Assembly (NCBI RefSeq): GCF_016908015.1
Contig: NZ_JAFBDB010000012.1
Location: 1-43,332, forward strand
Origin: Clostridium pascui
GTDB taxonomy: Bacteria > Bacillota > Clostridia > Clostridiales > Clostridiaceae
Direction: 5' to 3'
Length of the DNA: 43,332 nucleotides
Made by a program: the position numbers and the translations under genes. How positions within the stretch are numbered: the first letter of the stretch is position 1; each line of letters begins with the position of its first letter. Below the pieces are notes generated by a model. That model was not told the origin of the DNA and made no database searches. It saw only the letters and a program-made list of their open reading frames with translations. Positions 29,251-39,486 of the stretch are shown here, piece after piece.

Positions 29251-29690
29251 AGGTAATATTATTACAAGATGTTAAAAAATTGGGAAAGAAAGGTGATGTA
29301 GTTAATACATCTGATGGATATGCAAGGAATTTTTTATTTCCAAGAAAATTAGCAATAGAGGCAAATGATTCTAATATGCATGTATTAAATAATAAAAAGG
29401 AAGCAGAAAGAAGACAAAAGACTGCAGAAATAGAACAGGCACAAAAGTTAGCTAAAGAAATACAAGGCAAGGAAATACTTATTAAAGTTAAAACTGGAGA
29501 ACATGGAAGATTATTTGGGTCCATAACGGGTAAAGACATTTCAGAGGAGTTAAAGAAAAAGTTTAACATAGATATAGATAAGAAAAAGATAGTAGTTGAT
29601 GTTATAAGACAGTTAGGAACTTATGAGGTAGAAGTAAAAATATACCCTGAAATCTCTACAAAGATTAAAGTTGTTGTGGACCATCAATAA
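29247..29690 (+). CDS. rplI: 50S ribosomal protein L9
   Basis: A 147-residue L9. The N-terminal domain [36 protein letters not shown], a long connecting helix (about 40-75), and the C-terminal rRNA-binding domain with GRLFGSIT are all present. It begins within the gdpP stop codon, so it is translationally coupled to gdpP, and AAGGTGA precedes it. The gdpP-rplI-dnaB order is conserved, here with lonC inserted. Confidence 0.98.
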   Translation: MKVILLQDVKKLGKKGDVVNTSDGYARNFLFPRKLAIEANDSNMHVLNNKKEAERRQKTAEIEQAQKLAKEIQGKEILIKVKTGEHGRLFGSITGKDISEELKKKFNIDIDKKKIVVDVIRQLGTYEVEVKIYPEISTKIKVVVDHQ

Positions 29691-29702
29691 GGAGGATATG
29701 AG

Positions 29703-31601
29703 TTGAAATCTCAATTTGTTGGTGAATTTGAAAAGGATATAGTTGATTCTCTATCTATGGAAACACAAGTAAATGTGTTATGGGAAATGTTAGGCAAAAT
29801 AGTAGATGAAAAAACTATAAAATCACGAATAGTAAAATATAAGTTGCAAAAATATATCAGTGGTGTAGACCCATATAAGAGGTTATATGCCTTAAATAAA
29901 ATAATAAGTGATGGAAAAGGTATAGAAATTATTCCAGATAAAAAAAGCGTATATGACGCTCTTCAAAATACAAATGAATGGATATCACAAATACTTGCTA
30001 AAAGATATGTTCAAAGTAATATTGAAAAAGAAGTTGAAACCCTTTTGAATGAGAAGCAAGAAAAATATATAGATGAGATAAGGCTTGGAATAATTAAAAA
30101 GCAAAAAGGACCAGAGAATGCCAAAACACTTAAAAAATATGCTCAGCTAGAAGTTTTGGATTCACAAAAGCTTACTAAGAATATCCAATCTCTTTTGAGA
30201 CCAGAATGTTTTGATGAAATTGTAGGTCAGGAGAGGGCAATAAAATCACTACTTTCTAAAATTGCATCTCCTTACCCTCAGCATATAATACTCTATGGAC
30301 CTCCAGGAGTAGGCAAAACTACTGCTGCAAGATTAGCCTTAGAAGAAGCAAAGAAAATGAAAAATACTCCATTTAAAGAAGAGTCTAACTTTGTTGAAGT
30401 GGATGGAACTACTTTAAGATGGGATCCTAGAGAAATAACCAATCCCCTGCTTGGATCTGTTCATGATCCTATATATCAAGGAAGTAAGAGAGATTTAGCA
30501 GAAATCGGAGTGCCTGAACCAAAGCCAGGCCTGGTAACAGAGGCTCATGGAGGAGTTCTATTTATTGATGAAATAGGAGAACTAGACAATATACTTCAAA
30601 ATAAGCTTCTTAAGGTTTTAGAGGATAAAAGAGTTGAATTTTCATCTTCTTATTATGACCCAGATGATGAAAGTACACCTAAGTATATTAAATACTTATT
30701 CGATAAAGGGGCTCCTGCAGATTTTATACTTATAGGAGCAACTACTAGGGAACCTGAAGAAATAAATCCTGCCTTAAGATCAAGATGTACTGAGGTATAC
30801 TTTGAACCATTGACCCCGAAGGATATAGAAATTATAATTGAAAATGCAGCAAAAAAGTTAAATATAGAAATGGAAGATGGATTAGCAGAAATTATAAGTA
30901 GATATACCATTGAAGGAAGAAAAGCAGTAAATATACTTGCAGATGTATATGGGTATGTATTATACAAGAATAATATAGATGCTAATGAAAAAGTAATAAT
31001 ATCACTAGAGGATTTAAAACAAGTTATATCCATAAATAGGCTTACTCCTTATGAAGAAGTGCAAAATGGAGATAGGTATGAAATAGGTCACATTTATGGA
31101 TTAGGAGTTAGTGGATATATAGGTTCTACCATCGAAATTGAAGCGGCTATATTTGATGCTAAAGAAAAAGGACAAGGCAAGGTAAGATTTAATGATACTG
31201 CAGGTTCTATGGCTAAGGATTCAGTGTTTAATGCTGCATCTGTAATAAGAAAGATAACCGATAAGGATATGAGTGATTATGATATACATGTAAATATAAT
31301 AGGTGGAGGACGTATTGATGGCCCTTCAGCAGGTGCTGCTATTACTATGTGTATAATAAGCTCACTATTAAACAAACCTATAAAACAAGATATAGCAATA
31401 ACAGGAGAAATATCCTTAAGAGGAAAAGTCAAGCCTGTAGGGGGTATATTTGAAAAGATATACGGTGCTAGAAGAAAAGGTATAAGACAAATTATAATAC
31501 CTAAGGACAATAGTAAAGAAGTCCCTGTTGGTTTAAAGGATATAGAAGTAAAGGCAGTAGAAGATATAGAGGAATTAATGAAGCTAGTGTTTAAAGACTA
31601 A
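29703..31601 (+). CDS. lonC: ATP-dependent Lon-family protease, LonC type
   Basis: A 632-residue protease. Residues 1-165 are a helical N-terminal region unlike that of LonA. The AAA+ module has GPPGVGKTT (about 200) and VLFIDEIGELD, and the C-terminal Lon peptidase has the catalytic serine in DGPSAGAA (about 542) and lysine in PVGGIFEKIYGA (about 585). This layout fits the LonC subgroup of endospore formers; its substrates are not established. It starts at TTG with AAGGAGG 6-8 bases upstream. It lies between rplI and dnaB, 13 bases from each. Confidence 0.9.
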   Translation: MKSQFVGEFEKDIVDSLSMETQVNVLWEMLGKIVDEKTIKSRIVKYKLQKYISGVDPYKRLYALNKIISDGKGIEIIPDKKSVYDALQNTNEWISQILAKRYVQSNIEKEVETLLNEKQEKYIDEIRLGIIKKQKGPENAKTLKKYAQLEVLDSQKLTKNIQSLLRPECFDEIVGQERAIKSLLSKIASPYPQHIILYGPPGVGKTTAARLALEEAKKMKNTPFKEESNFVEVDGTTLRWDPREITNPLLGSVHDPIYQGSKRDLAEIGVPEPKPGLVTEAHGGVLFIDEIGELDNILQNKLLKVLEDKRVEFSSSYYDPDDESTPKYIKYLFDKGAPADFILIGATTREPEEINPALRSRCTEVYFEPLTPKDIEIIIENAAKKLNIEMEDGLAEIISRYTIEGRKAVNILADVYGYVLYKNNIDANEKVIISLEDLKQVISINRLTPYEEVQNGDRYEIGHIYGLGVSGYIGSTIEIEAAIFDAKEKGQGKVRFNDTAGSMAKDSVFNAASVIRKITDKDMSDYDIHVNIIGGGRIDGPSAGAAITMCIISSLLNKPIKQDIAITGEISLRGKVKPVGGIFEKIYGARRKGIRQIIIPKDNSKEVPVGLKDIEVKAVEDIEELMKLVFKD

Positions 31602-31614
31602 GGAGAGATGAGGT

Positions 31615-32952
31615 TTGGATACACCAGTATTAAGAAGCATGCCCCATAATATAGAGGCAGAACAAAGTGTGCTTGGTTCCATGATTATAGATAAAACTTC
31701 AATAGCACAATCAGCAGAAGTTTTACAAGCCTCAGATTTTTATAAAGATGCTCATCAAGTAATATTTAATGCAATAATGGACTTATATCAAAAAGATACA
31801 GCGGTAGATTTGATAACTCTTACAGAACATTTGCAATCAAAGGAGAGACTTGAAGATGCTGGGGGAATAACTTATATAAGTCAGGTTTGTACTTCAGTTA
31901 TCTCTACAGCTAATCTTCAATCTTATATAAAGATTGTTAAAGATAAATCTACACTAAGGAAACTTATACGTGCATCTACTGATATTATAGAACAAAGTTA
32001 TAATAAGCAAGATGATGTAGCTTCTGTTGTAGATATAGCGGAAAAAAAGATTTTTGATATAGGCAGTAATAGAGATACAAGTGATTTTGAGGCCATGAAC
32101 ACTGTACTTGAAAGAGGATTTTTAGAAATAGAACGACTCTTCAATAATAAAGGCGGTGTAACAGGCGTACCTTCAGGTTTTCCTGAGCTGGATTCCAAAA
32201 CTTCTGGTTTTCAAAGAGGAGATATGGTGCTAATTGCAGCTAGACCTTCTATGGGAAAGACAACCTTTGCCCTTAACTTAGCAGAATATGCCGCACTTAG
32301 AGAAGGAAAAAGTGTTGCTGTATTTTCACTGGAAATGTCTAAGGAACAGCTAGCATACAAACTCCTATGCTCACAAGCTAATGTAGATATGTTGAAGCTT
32401 AGAACAGGAAATCTGGAGGATAGGGATTGGGAAAGTATAGCAAAGGCATCAGGACCACTTTCAACAGCTAGAATATTTATAGATGATACTGCAGGTATCT
32501 CTGTTATGGAAATGAGATCTAAATGTAGAAAGTTAAAGATAGAACATGGAATAGATTTAATACTTATAGATTACCTACAGCTTATGTCAGGAAGTAAGGG
32601 TAATGAAAGTAGACAACAAGAGGTATCTGAAATATCTAGATCTATTAAGGCACTAGCAAAGGAAATGCAATGTCCTGTAATAGCACTATCTCAGCTTTCT
32701 CGTGCTCCTGAACAAAGAACAGATCATAGACCAATGTTATCTGACTTAAGAGAGTCAGGTTCTATAGAGCAGGATGCGGATTTAGTTATGTTCTTATATA
32801 GAGATGAGTACTATAATAAGGAAACTGAAGAGAAAAACGTGGCAGAATGTATTATAGCTAAACAAAGAAATGGTCCTACTGGAACAGTTAAACTTGCATG
32901 GTTAGGACAATATAGTAAGTTTGGAAGATTGGATGTTATACATCAAGAATAA
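31615..32952 (+). CDS. dnaB: Replicative DNA helicase DnaB
   Basis: The hexameric 5'-3' helicase of the replisome (called DnaC in Bacillus). The 445 residues show the N-terminal DnaG-interacting domain (MPHNIEAEQSVLGSMI), a linker helix, and the RecA-like domain. That domain has Walker A ARPSMGKTTF (about residue 210), Walker B IDLILIDYLQLM, and the motif RESGSIEQDADLVMFLYRDEYY. It begins at TTG after AAGGAGAGATGAGG. It closes the long operon and is followed by a strong terminator. Confidence 0.97.
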   Translation: MDTPVLRSMPHNIEAEQSVLGSMIIDKTSIAQSAEVLQASDFYKDAHQVIFNAIMDLYQKDTAVDLITLTEHLQSKERLEDAGGITYISQVCTSVISTANLQSYIKIVKDKSTLRKLIRASTDIIEQSYNKQDDVASVVDIAEKKIFDIGSNRDTSDFEAMNTVLERGFLEIERLFNNKGGVTGVPSGFPELDSKTSGFQRGDMVLIAARPSMGKTTFALNLAEYAALREGKSVAVFSLEMSKEQLAYKLLCSQANVDMLKLRTGNLEDRDWESIAKASGPLSTARIFIDDTAGISVMEMRSKCRKLKIEHGIDLILIDYLQLMSGSKGNESRQQEVSEISRSIKALAKEMQCPVIALSQLSRAPEQRTDHRPMLSDLRESGSIEQDADLVMFLYRDEYYNKETEEKNVAECIIAKQRNGPTGTVKLAWLGQYSKFGRLDVIHQE

Positions 32953-32953
32953 G

Positions 32954-32982
32954 AAACAAGTAGGGATTCCCTACTTGTTTTT
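32954..32982 (+). terminator. Intrinsic terminator after dnaB
   Basis: A perfect 12-bp stem AAACAAGTAGGG/CCCTACTTGTTT (32954-32965 with 32969-32980) with an ATT loop and five T in a row. Confidence 0.95.
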
Positions 32983-32995
32983 ATACATTTATAAA

Positions 32996-33024
32996 TTGAT
33001 ATAAATGTATAATTATGGTAGTAT
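32996..33024 (+). promoter_or_regulatory. Candidate promoter of tRNA-Thr
   Basis: TTGATA (32996-33001) and TAGTAT (33019-33024) with a 17-base spacer lie 13 bases ahead of the mature tRNA. The -10 match is moderate. Confidence 0.5.
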
Positions 33025-33037
33025 ATATATGGATTAT

Positions 33038-33113
33038 GCTCCTGTAGCACAGTTGGTAGTGCAACTGATTCGTAATCAGTAGGTCGCAGGTTCAATTCCT
33101 GTCGGGAGCACCA
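33038..33113 (+). tRNA. tRNA-Thr (anticodon CGT)
   Basis: A 76-base cloverleaf. The acceptor stem is GCTCCTG/CGGGAGC with CCA encoded; the anticodon stem ACTGA/TCAGT encloses TTCGTAA, giving anticodon CGT for ACG codons; the T arm has GGTTCAATTCC. It stands alone between dnaB and the L,D-transpeptidase gene, with no clear terminator of its own. The following 145-base gap to the next gene shows nothing else. Confidence 0.97.
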
Positions 33114-33258
33114 AGTTATTGAAATTTAAGGGAGATTTTTATCAATAAAACAATTATTAAATTTAACTTAATATATAAACTTATCGCCATAAAAGTCTGG
33201 TTTTGTATTATAATATAGTCATAGCTTGTACTAACTTATATAAAAATGGAGGCCGGGT

Positions 33259-34749
33259 ATGGTTAAAGAGTTAAAGCGTATTAATTTATTTTTTATTATT
33301 CTAATGGTATTTAGCATGGTTATGTATTTACCTGTTAATAAAGTTAAGGCAGAAGATGGTAATACAGTAATTATAAATAATACTGAAGAAGATAACGAGG
33401 ATGAAATAATTACTAACGATGTTAAAGAACAAGACACTATATTAAAACATACAACAATAGAAATAGATAAGCAAAGTATTTTTGAAAAGGATAGGGCAAC
33501 ACTTATTATAAAATCTACTTATGATAAAGAAGTTCAATATAAGGTTGTACTTCAATCAATAGATAGAAACGAATGGACAGACATCACCACTAATTATTCA
33601 GAAGGCATTAAAGCTAAAGATAGCTATGTTAAAGTAATGCCTCAACTTCTAGCAGGAAAATATAAAGTATATGTCTTTGCTAAACTTTTAGATTCAGAAG
33701 GGACTAAATCCATGAAGATTGGGACTGCAGAAGTTAAATATGAAGATTTAAAAGTGATAGATGTAACATCTGAGCAAGATATCTTACCACAATTAAAGGC
33801 TACTTTAGCATCAAGTAATGTATATGAGGGAGATAAAGTAACAATAAAGTTAACCTCTAACTTTAATGATTATGTTCAATACAAGGTTTTTATATATTCA
33901 AATAGTAGTAAAAAGTGGTCTGAAGTAACTTCGGCATACACAACTGCATATTTAGGAACTCAAGAAACAAAAATAGAGACAGGCAAGCTTGCTTTAGGAG
34001 ATTATAAAATACAAGTTAGAGTAAAAAAAGCTAATATACCAGGGAAGTATAAAGATTCTTTAGGAGATTACGATACATTACAAAGTTATGATGTAAAAGC
34101 TGTAAAAAGGCCAGCACCACCTAAACCAGCATATCCAGAAGCACCAAAAATTGAGCCGGTGTATGTAGGTAATGCTAGTGAAGTTGAACGAATTAATGTA
34201 AGACAGAGTGCAAGCACTTCTTCTAAAATATTAGGGTATATTTATGGGAGTACTCAAGTATTAAATGTATTAGGAACAAGTGGAGACTTTTATTATGTAC
34301 AAACAAGAGATTATGAAACCTCAAATGTTATAAAGGGATATATAAGAAAAGATTATGTTAAAAAGATAACTCCTGTAAATTCATATAGTATAGTAGTAGA
34401 TATAAGTGATCAAAAAGTATATATATATAAATCAGGACAGCTTTATAAAACCTTTATATGTTCAACGGGAGGATATTATACACCTACTCCTACAGGAAGG
34501 TATTTGGTAGGGGGAAGAGGGCCATCCTTTGGTCAAGAAAAGGGATATATATGTTATAATTTTATAAGAATAAATTATGATTATTTGTTCCATAGTGTAC
34601 TTCATAACTTAGATGGTTCTATTATGACATCTGAATATGAAAAGTTGGGTACAAGAGCATCTCATGGATGTATAAGATTACCAGATGCATATATTAAGTG
34701 GATGTATGATAATATTCCGCGTAATGCTTTGGTAGTAATACAAGATTAA
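33259..34749 (+). CDS. Secreted L,D-transpeptidase with SH3 domain (YkuD family)
   Basis: A 496-residue exported cell-wall enzyme. Residues 1-31 are a signal peptide (FFIILMVFSMVMYLPVNKVKA). Two tandem beta-sandwich-like repeats follow: residues about 66-165 (DKQSIFEKDRATLIIKSTYD, VQYKVV, GKYKVYVFAK) and about 180-280 (SSNVYEGDKVTIKLTSNFND, VQYKVF, GDYKIQVRVK). A Pro-rich linker, a bacterial SH3 domain (about 300-370, RINVRQSAS) and a YkuD catalytic domain (about 375-496) come next, with SHGCIRL and nucleophile Cys471. YkuD enzymes form 3-3 crosslinks or anchor proteins to peptidoglycan. GGAGGCCGG upstream sets the start; the terminator follows. Confidence 0.92.
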   Translation: MVKELKRINLFFIILMVFSMVMYLPVNKVKAEDGNTVIINNTEEDNEDEIITNDVKEQDTILKHTTIEIDKQSIFEKDRATLIIKSTYDKEVQYKVVLQSIDRNEWTDITTNYSEGIKAKDSYVKVMPQLLAGKYKVYVFAKLLDSEGTKSMKIGTAEVKYEDLKVIDVTSEQDILPQLKATLASSNVYEGDKVTIKLTSNFNDYVQYKVFIYSNSSKKWSEVTSAYTTAYLGTQETKIETGKLALGDYKIQVRVKKANIPGKYKDSLGDYDTLQSYDVKAVKRPAPPKPAYPEAPKIEPVYVGNASEVERINVRQSASTSSKILGYIYGSTQVLNVLGTSGDFYYVQTRDYETSNVIKGYIRKDYVKKITPVNSYSIVVDISDQKVYIYKSGQLYKTFICSTGGYYTPTPTGRYLVGGRGPSFGQEKGYICYNFIRINYDYLFHSVLHNLDGSIMTSEYEKLGTRASHGCIRLPDAYIKWMYDNIPRNALVVIQD

Positions 34750-34762
34750 CAATGATATAAAT

Positions 34763-34795
34763 AAAAAAGGGGAGCAAGATTTGTTCTCCTTTTTT
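34763..34795 (+). terminator. Intrinsic terminator after the L,D-transpeptidase gene
   Basis: A 15-bp stem (34763-34777 with 34781-34795) with two G-T pairs, a GAT loop, and a T-run as the 3' arm ends. Confidence 0.88.
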
Positions 34796-35095
34796 GCGTA
34801 CCTAAACCATTTTCATGGTTTCATATATATAGACAGTTGTTTAATGAAAAGTTCTAGTAAATTAATTCTAAATTTTTCAATATGGAAGAATTAACATGTT
34901 TGCTTTAAAAATACATGTGTTTCCAAGGTTTAAACAGGTTTGCTCTAGCATCTAAAGATATATATGTCAATAAAAACTCATAATTAATCTTAAATAGCCT
35001 ATACTAAATACAATAAAGCAGTTGTATGTTTATTTTATATATGATAGCATTATTGTATAATTAACATATCATTATAGTGTTGATGAGGTGAAATT
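34796..35095. other. 300-base AT-rich intergenic stretch
   Basis: No open reading frame with a ribosome binding site was found. A small hairpin AAACCATTTTCATGGTTT (34807-34824) and a TATAAT (35056-35061) without a matching -35 box are the only visible signals. The ACT-domain gene promoter is presumably in the last 60 bases. Confidence 0.5.
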
Positions 35096-35533
35096 ATGAC
35101 AAGTAAGTTTTTAATGATACATACCAGTGTATTACCAAATGTGTTTGAGAAGGTTTTAGAAGTAAAAGAGCTAATGAAATCAGGGAAAGTAAAAGAAATA
35201 ACAGAAGCAGTAAAAATTATTGGAATAAGTAGGAGTACTTACTATAAATATAAAGATTATGTATTTGCTGTTTCAGAAAACCTAAATAGTAGAAAGGTTA
35301 TAATAGCTTTAACTTTAGACCATGAGCCAGGAACCCTTTCAAAAATATTAGATAAGGTAGCTTTTTATAAGGGAAACATATTAACCATAAATCAGGAAAT
35401 TCCTATGAATAATACAGCAAATGTAAATATTACGTTTGATATGTCATGTTTAAACATAGAGTTAAATGATTTTTTAGATGAGATTAGAGACATGAATCAT
35501 GTAATAAAGCTTGAATTAGTGGCTATGGATTAA
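35096..35533 (+). CDS. ACT-domain protein of the UPF0735 (PheB-like) family
   Basis: A 145-residue protein. Residues 1-65 have a helix-turn-helix-like segment (VKEITEAVKIIGISRSTYYKY), and residues 70-145 are an ACT domain (KVIIALTLDHEPGTLSKILDKV), which usually binds an amino acid. It matches UPF0735, which includes PheB of B. subtilis, but no pheA is adjacent, so a role in phenylalanine metabolism cannot be assumed. An amino-acid-responsive regulator is the simplest guess. GAGGTGAA upstream gives the start; a shared terminator with pgsA follows. Confidence 0.85.
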   Translation: MTSKFLMIHTSVLPNVFEKVLEVKELMKSGKVKEITEAVKIIGISRSTYYKYKDYVFAVSENLNSRKVIIALTLDHEPGTLSKILDKVAFYKGNILTINQEIPMNNTANVNITFDMSCLNIELNDFLDEIRDMNHVIKLELVAMD

Positions 35534-35552
35534 TAATGCTCAGCAAGGTGGC

Positions 35553-35588
35553 AAAAGAGATGTTGCAAGTTATGCTTCATCTCTTTTT
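35553..35588. terminator. Bidirectional terminator between the ACT gene and pgsA
   Basis: AAAAGAGATG (35553-35562) pairs with CATCTCTTTT (35578-35587), with T-runs on both strands. The pgsA stop codon (35570-35572, minus strand) lies in the loop, and the stem codes for its last residues. Confidence 0.88.
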
Positions 35589-36085
35589 TTTATATATAAC
35601 ATTAAATAGTTAAAAAATGCTACAAGTGCACTTATAACTGCTAAATATAGAACGTATCTTCCATATAAAATATTAAAGCTTAAAACTAGTATGGCTAAAT
35701 AAAAAATAAGTGTGGACATTTTTCCAAAGATATTAGAAGGGATGATAAAGTTTTTATTATAAAGCACAACTCCAGCGATAATCATAGCAACTTCTTTGAT
35801 AGCTACAACTATCAAAATTAGATTAGGTATTAAATTTTTTAATGTAAGGCAAGCTAATACTGTTATTAGCATTAATTTATCAGCTAAGGGATCTAATACT
35901 GTTCCCCATCTAGTTATTAAGTTGTGTTTTCTAGCAATATATCCATCTAATACATCAGTAAAACCTGCTATAAAAAAAACATACATAGAATATGCAAAGC
36001 TATTAGTTATATTTGAAAAAAATGTAAGAATAAATATTGGGATAAGAAACATTCTAAAAAGCGTAAGTAAATTAGGAATATTCAT
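35570..36085 (-). CDS. pgsA: CDP-diacylglycerol–glycerol-3-phosphate 3-phosphatidyltransferase
   Basis: PgsA makes phosphatidylglycerol phosphate, the committed step to phosphatidylglycerol. The 171-residue membrane enzyme has the CDP-alcohol phosphotransferase signature DG-x2-AR-x8-G-x3-D-x3-D (DGYIARKHNLITRWGTVLDP, then LAD) near residue 46, and hydrophobic helices near 5-42, 75-105 and 120-165. GGAGCGAT precedes the ATG. It is a lone leftward gene, head-on to replication; its start lies 237 bases from the divergent FAD gene. The close family member Cls-like or PssA is less likely given length and N-terminus MNIPNLLTLFRM. Confidence 0.93.
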   Translation of the reverse strand: MNIPNLLTLFRMFLIPIFILTFFSNITNSFAYSMYVFFIAGFTDVLDGYIARKHNLITRWGTVLDPLADKLMLITVLACLTLKNLIPNLILIVVAIKEVAMIIAGVVLYNKNFIIPSNIFGKMSTLIFYLAILVLSFNILYGRYVLYLAVISALVAFFNYLMLYIKKRDEA

Positions 36086-36275
36086 TTAAATCGCTCCTAT
36101 ATAATTAATGTAAGCTTTAATAAATGGTTATATTAATATTATAACAATGTATATAATAATTGATAATGAATTTATATAAAATATTAAACAAATTTTGAAA
36201 ATGTATAAAAAAATTAATGACATGCAGCTTTGACGAATTTTAAAAGAAAAATTACTTTAAATATTCGTATATGTA

Positions 36276-36304
36276 TTGACGGATGATTTCAAATTTGCTA
36301 CCAT
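36276..36304 (+). promoter_or_regulatory. Candidate promoter of the FAD protein–purA pair
   Basis: TTGACG (36276-36281) and TACCAT (36299-36304), 17 bases apart, would start transcription about 12 bases before the GGGAGGGG ribosome binding site region. The -10 box has two mismatches. Confidence 0.5.
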
Positions 36305-36322
36305 GATACGGGAGGGGATAGT

Positions 36323-37729
36323 ATGAAAAATAAGTATGATATAATAGTAATAGGTGCTGGCCCTGCAGGTATATTTACAGCTTTAGAGATTACTAAATTG
36401 AGGCCAGAGATAAATGTTCTTATAATAGATAAAGGAAGAAATATAGAAAAGAGAGCATGTCCCGCTAGAACCACAGGTAAATGTGTGAATTGTAATCCTT
36501 GTGGAATAACATTTGGATGGTCTGGTGCAGGGGCTTTTTCTGATGGAAAACTTTCTTTAAGCCCTGAAGTTGGCGGAAGAATACTAGAATATTTTAGTGA
36601 AGAAGAATGTAAGAGTTTAATTAAATATTGTGATGATATATATCTAAAATTTGGAGCAAATGAAACAGTTTATGGATTAAATAATGAGAAAGTAGATAAA
36701 ATAGAATATGAAGCAAGTAAGCATAATATAAGACTTGTGGAATGCCCAGTAAGGCACTTAGGTACAGAGCTTGCTTATGATGTTTTAAGAGCCATGTATT
36801 ATCATTTAATAAACAATACAAACACAGATTTTAGTGAGTTAACAGAAGTTGAAGAGCTGTTAATGGAAGATGAAAAAATCAAAGGAATTACTATTAAGAA
36901 TAAAGAGGGACTAAAAACCATATATGCAGATTATGTTATAGCAGCGCCAGGAAGAGGTGGTGCAGAGTGGCTTAATAAACAAGCTAAGGCTCACAATATA
37001 AAAACTAAAAATAATGCAGTTGATATAGGAGTCAGAGTTGAAGTACCTAATTCCATTATGGATCACTTAACAAAGGATCTTTATGAGGCAAAACTTGTTT
37101 ATTATTCTGATGAATTTGAAAATAAGGTAAGAACTTTTTGTATGAATCCGGGAGGAGTAGTATCAGAGGAACATTATGATGAAAATATAGCTGTGGTAAA
37201 TGGACACAGTTACTCAGAAAAGGAGCTAAGAACAGAAAATACTAATTTTGCATTATTAGTATCCACTACCTTTACAGAGCCGTTTAATCAACCAATAGAT
37301 TATGGAAAATATATTGCAAAGTTAGGAAACATGTTAACTGGTGGAGGAATCATGGTTCAAAGACTTGGGGATTTATTAAATGGAAGAAGAACAGATACTT
37401 CAAGGCTTAGTAAATCAACGACAATCCCTACATTAAAGTCAGCTGTACCAGGAGATTTAAGCTTTGTATTACCTCAAAGACATCTGACATCTATAGTTCA
37501 AGCTTTAAAGGCTTTTGATAAAATAGCACCAGGGCTATATAGCAAAAATACTTTGTTATATGGAGTAGAAGTAAAGTTTTATTCAAGCAAATTTGAAACC
37601 AATAATCATTTTGAAACTGCCGTAGAAAACTTTTATACAATAGGCGACGGAGCCGGAATTACTAGAGGGCTTATGCAAGCATCAGTTACAGGAGTAGTAG
37701 TGGCTAGAGATATAGATAAAAAACTTTAG
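36323..37729 (+). CDS. Uncharacterised FAD-dependent oxidoreductase (COG2509-like) with a four-cysteine motif
   Basis: A 468-residue flavoprotein. The N-terminal Rossmann motif IIVIGAGPAGIFTALE binds FAD, VIAAPGRGGAEWL is a second dinucleotide-fold block, and the C-terminal FYTIGDGAGITRGLMQASV closes the FAD site. Directly after the first strand pair comes Cys46-x7-Cys54-x2-Cys57-x2-Cys60, suited to an iron-sulfur cluster or redox disulfides. I recognise the COG2509 type of uncharacterised dehydrogenase but know no assigned reaction. It precedes purA by 32 bases and is likely cotranscribed. GGGAGGGG upstream of the ATG supports the start. Confidence 0.85.
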   Translation: MKNKYDIIVIGAGPAGIFTALEITKLRPEINVLIIDKGRNIEKRACPARTTGKCVNCNPCGITFGWSGAGAFSDGKLSLSPEVGGRILEYFSEEECKSLIKYCDDIYLKFGANETVYGLNNEKVDKIEYEASKHNIRLVECPVRHLGTELAYDVLRAMYYHLINNTNTDFSELTEVEELLMEDEKIKGITIKNKEGLKTIYADYVIAAPGRGGAEWLNKQAKAHNIKTKNNAVDIGVRVEVPNSIMDHLTKDLYEAKLVYYSDEFENKVRTFCMNPGGVVSEEHYDENIAVVNGHSYSEKELRTENTNFALLVSTTFTEPFNQPIDYGKYIAKLGNMLTGGGIMVQRLGDLLNGRRTDTSRLSKSTTIPTLKSAVPGDLSFVLPQRHLTSIVQALKAFDKIAPGLYSKNTLLYGVEVKFYSSKFETNNHFETAVENFYTIGDGAGITRGLMQASVTGVVVARDIDKKL

Positions 37730-37743
37730 ATGATTTTAATTAA

Positions 37744-39048
<1,305 letters not shown>

Positions 39049-39076
39049 AATTTAATAAATATTTTTATGTATGTAC

Positions 39077-39105
39077 TTGAAACTTCGATATTAGTTGTAT
39101 ATAAT
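39077..39105 (+). promoter_or_regulatory. Promoter of the DUF1858 gene
   Basis: TTGAAA (39077-39082) and a perfect TATAAT (39100-39105) with a 17-base spacer lie about 60 bases ahead of the DUF1858 start. Confidence 0.7.
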
Positions 39106-39163
39106 TAACTAAAGTAGACTATTATTATATACTTTAATAAATAAATAAAGCGAGGTAGATAAT

Positions 39164-39349
39164 ATGAATATTACTAAAGATATGACTATAGGTGAAGTTA
39201 TAAAAAACAAACCTGAAGCTGCAGAAGTATTAGCAGGCTTTGGAATGGGTTGTGTGTTTTGCCCATCAGCTCAAGCTGAAACAGTAGAACAGGCTGCTAT
39301 GGTTCATGGTTTAGATTTAAATCAATTAATGGAAGCTTTAAATAAATAA
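39164..39349 (+). CDS. DUF1858 small redox-disulfide-type protein
   Basis: A 61-residue protein, MNITKDMTIGEVIKNKPEA then GFGMGCVFCPSAQAETVEQAA, with Cys30 and Cys33 in a CVFC pair. It matches the small DUF1858 proteins often associated with hybrid cluster protein and proposed to be redox-active; no hcp gene is in the window. It has its own promoter and a very strong terminator, so it is a monocistronic unit. GAGGTAG upstream sets the start. Confidence 0.87.
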   Translation: MNITKDMTIGEVIKNKPEAAEVLAGFGMGCVFCPSAQAETVEQAAMVHGLDLNQLMEALNK

Positions 39350-39391
39350 TAAAAATACTCCTAGCTCTTAGCTAGGAGTATTTTTATTATT
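39345..39391 (+). terminator. Very strong terminator of the DUF1858 gene (22-bp stem)
   Basis: 39345-39366 pairs without mismatch to 39370-39391 around a CTT loop, with ACTCCTAGCT/AGCTAGGAGT at the core and A/T runs on both flanks. The stop codon of the gene (39347-39349) lies in the stem. The symmetric A/T runs would let it act on both strands. Confidence 0.95.
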
Positions 39392-39441
39392 TATTTAAAG
39401 CTTAATTTTATATTAATAAGATATAGATGTAGATATTTTAG

Positions 39442-39450
39442 TGATATAAT
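39442..39450 (+). promoter_or_regulatory. Candidate extended -10 promoter of the thioesterase gene
   Basis: TGATATAAT contains a perfect -10 box with the TGn extension, 37 bases before the start codon; no good -35 box is seen at the expected distance. Confidence 0.4.
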
Positions 39451-39486
39451 TATTGTAAAATAAGGTTAATTAATGGGAGGATAACA

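Noticed and set aside
33038-33113. tRNA-Thr as a possible integration (att) site
   Set aside because: No integrase, no partial tRNA copy downstream, and core-type genes on both sides.
34796-35095. Possible riboswitch or small RNA in the gap before the ACT-domain gene
   Set aside because: Only one short hairpin and no recognisable aptamer motif or terminator next to the gene.
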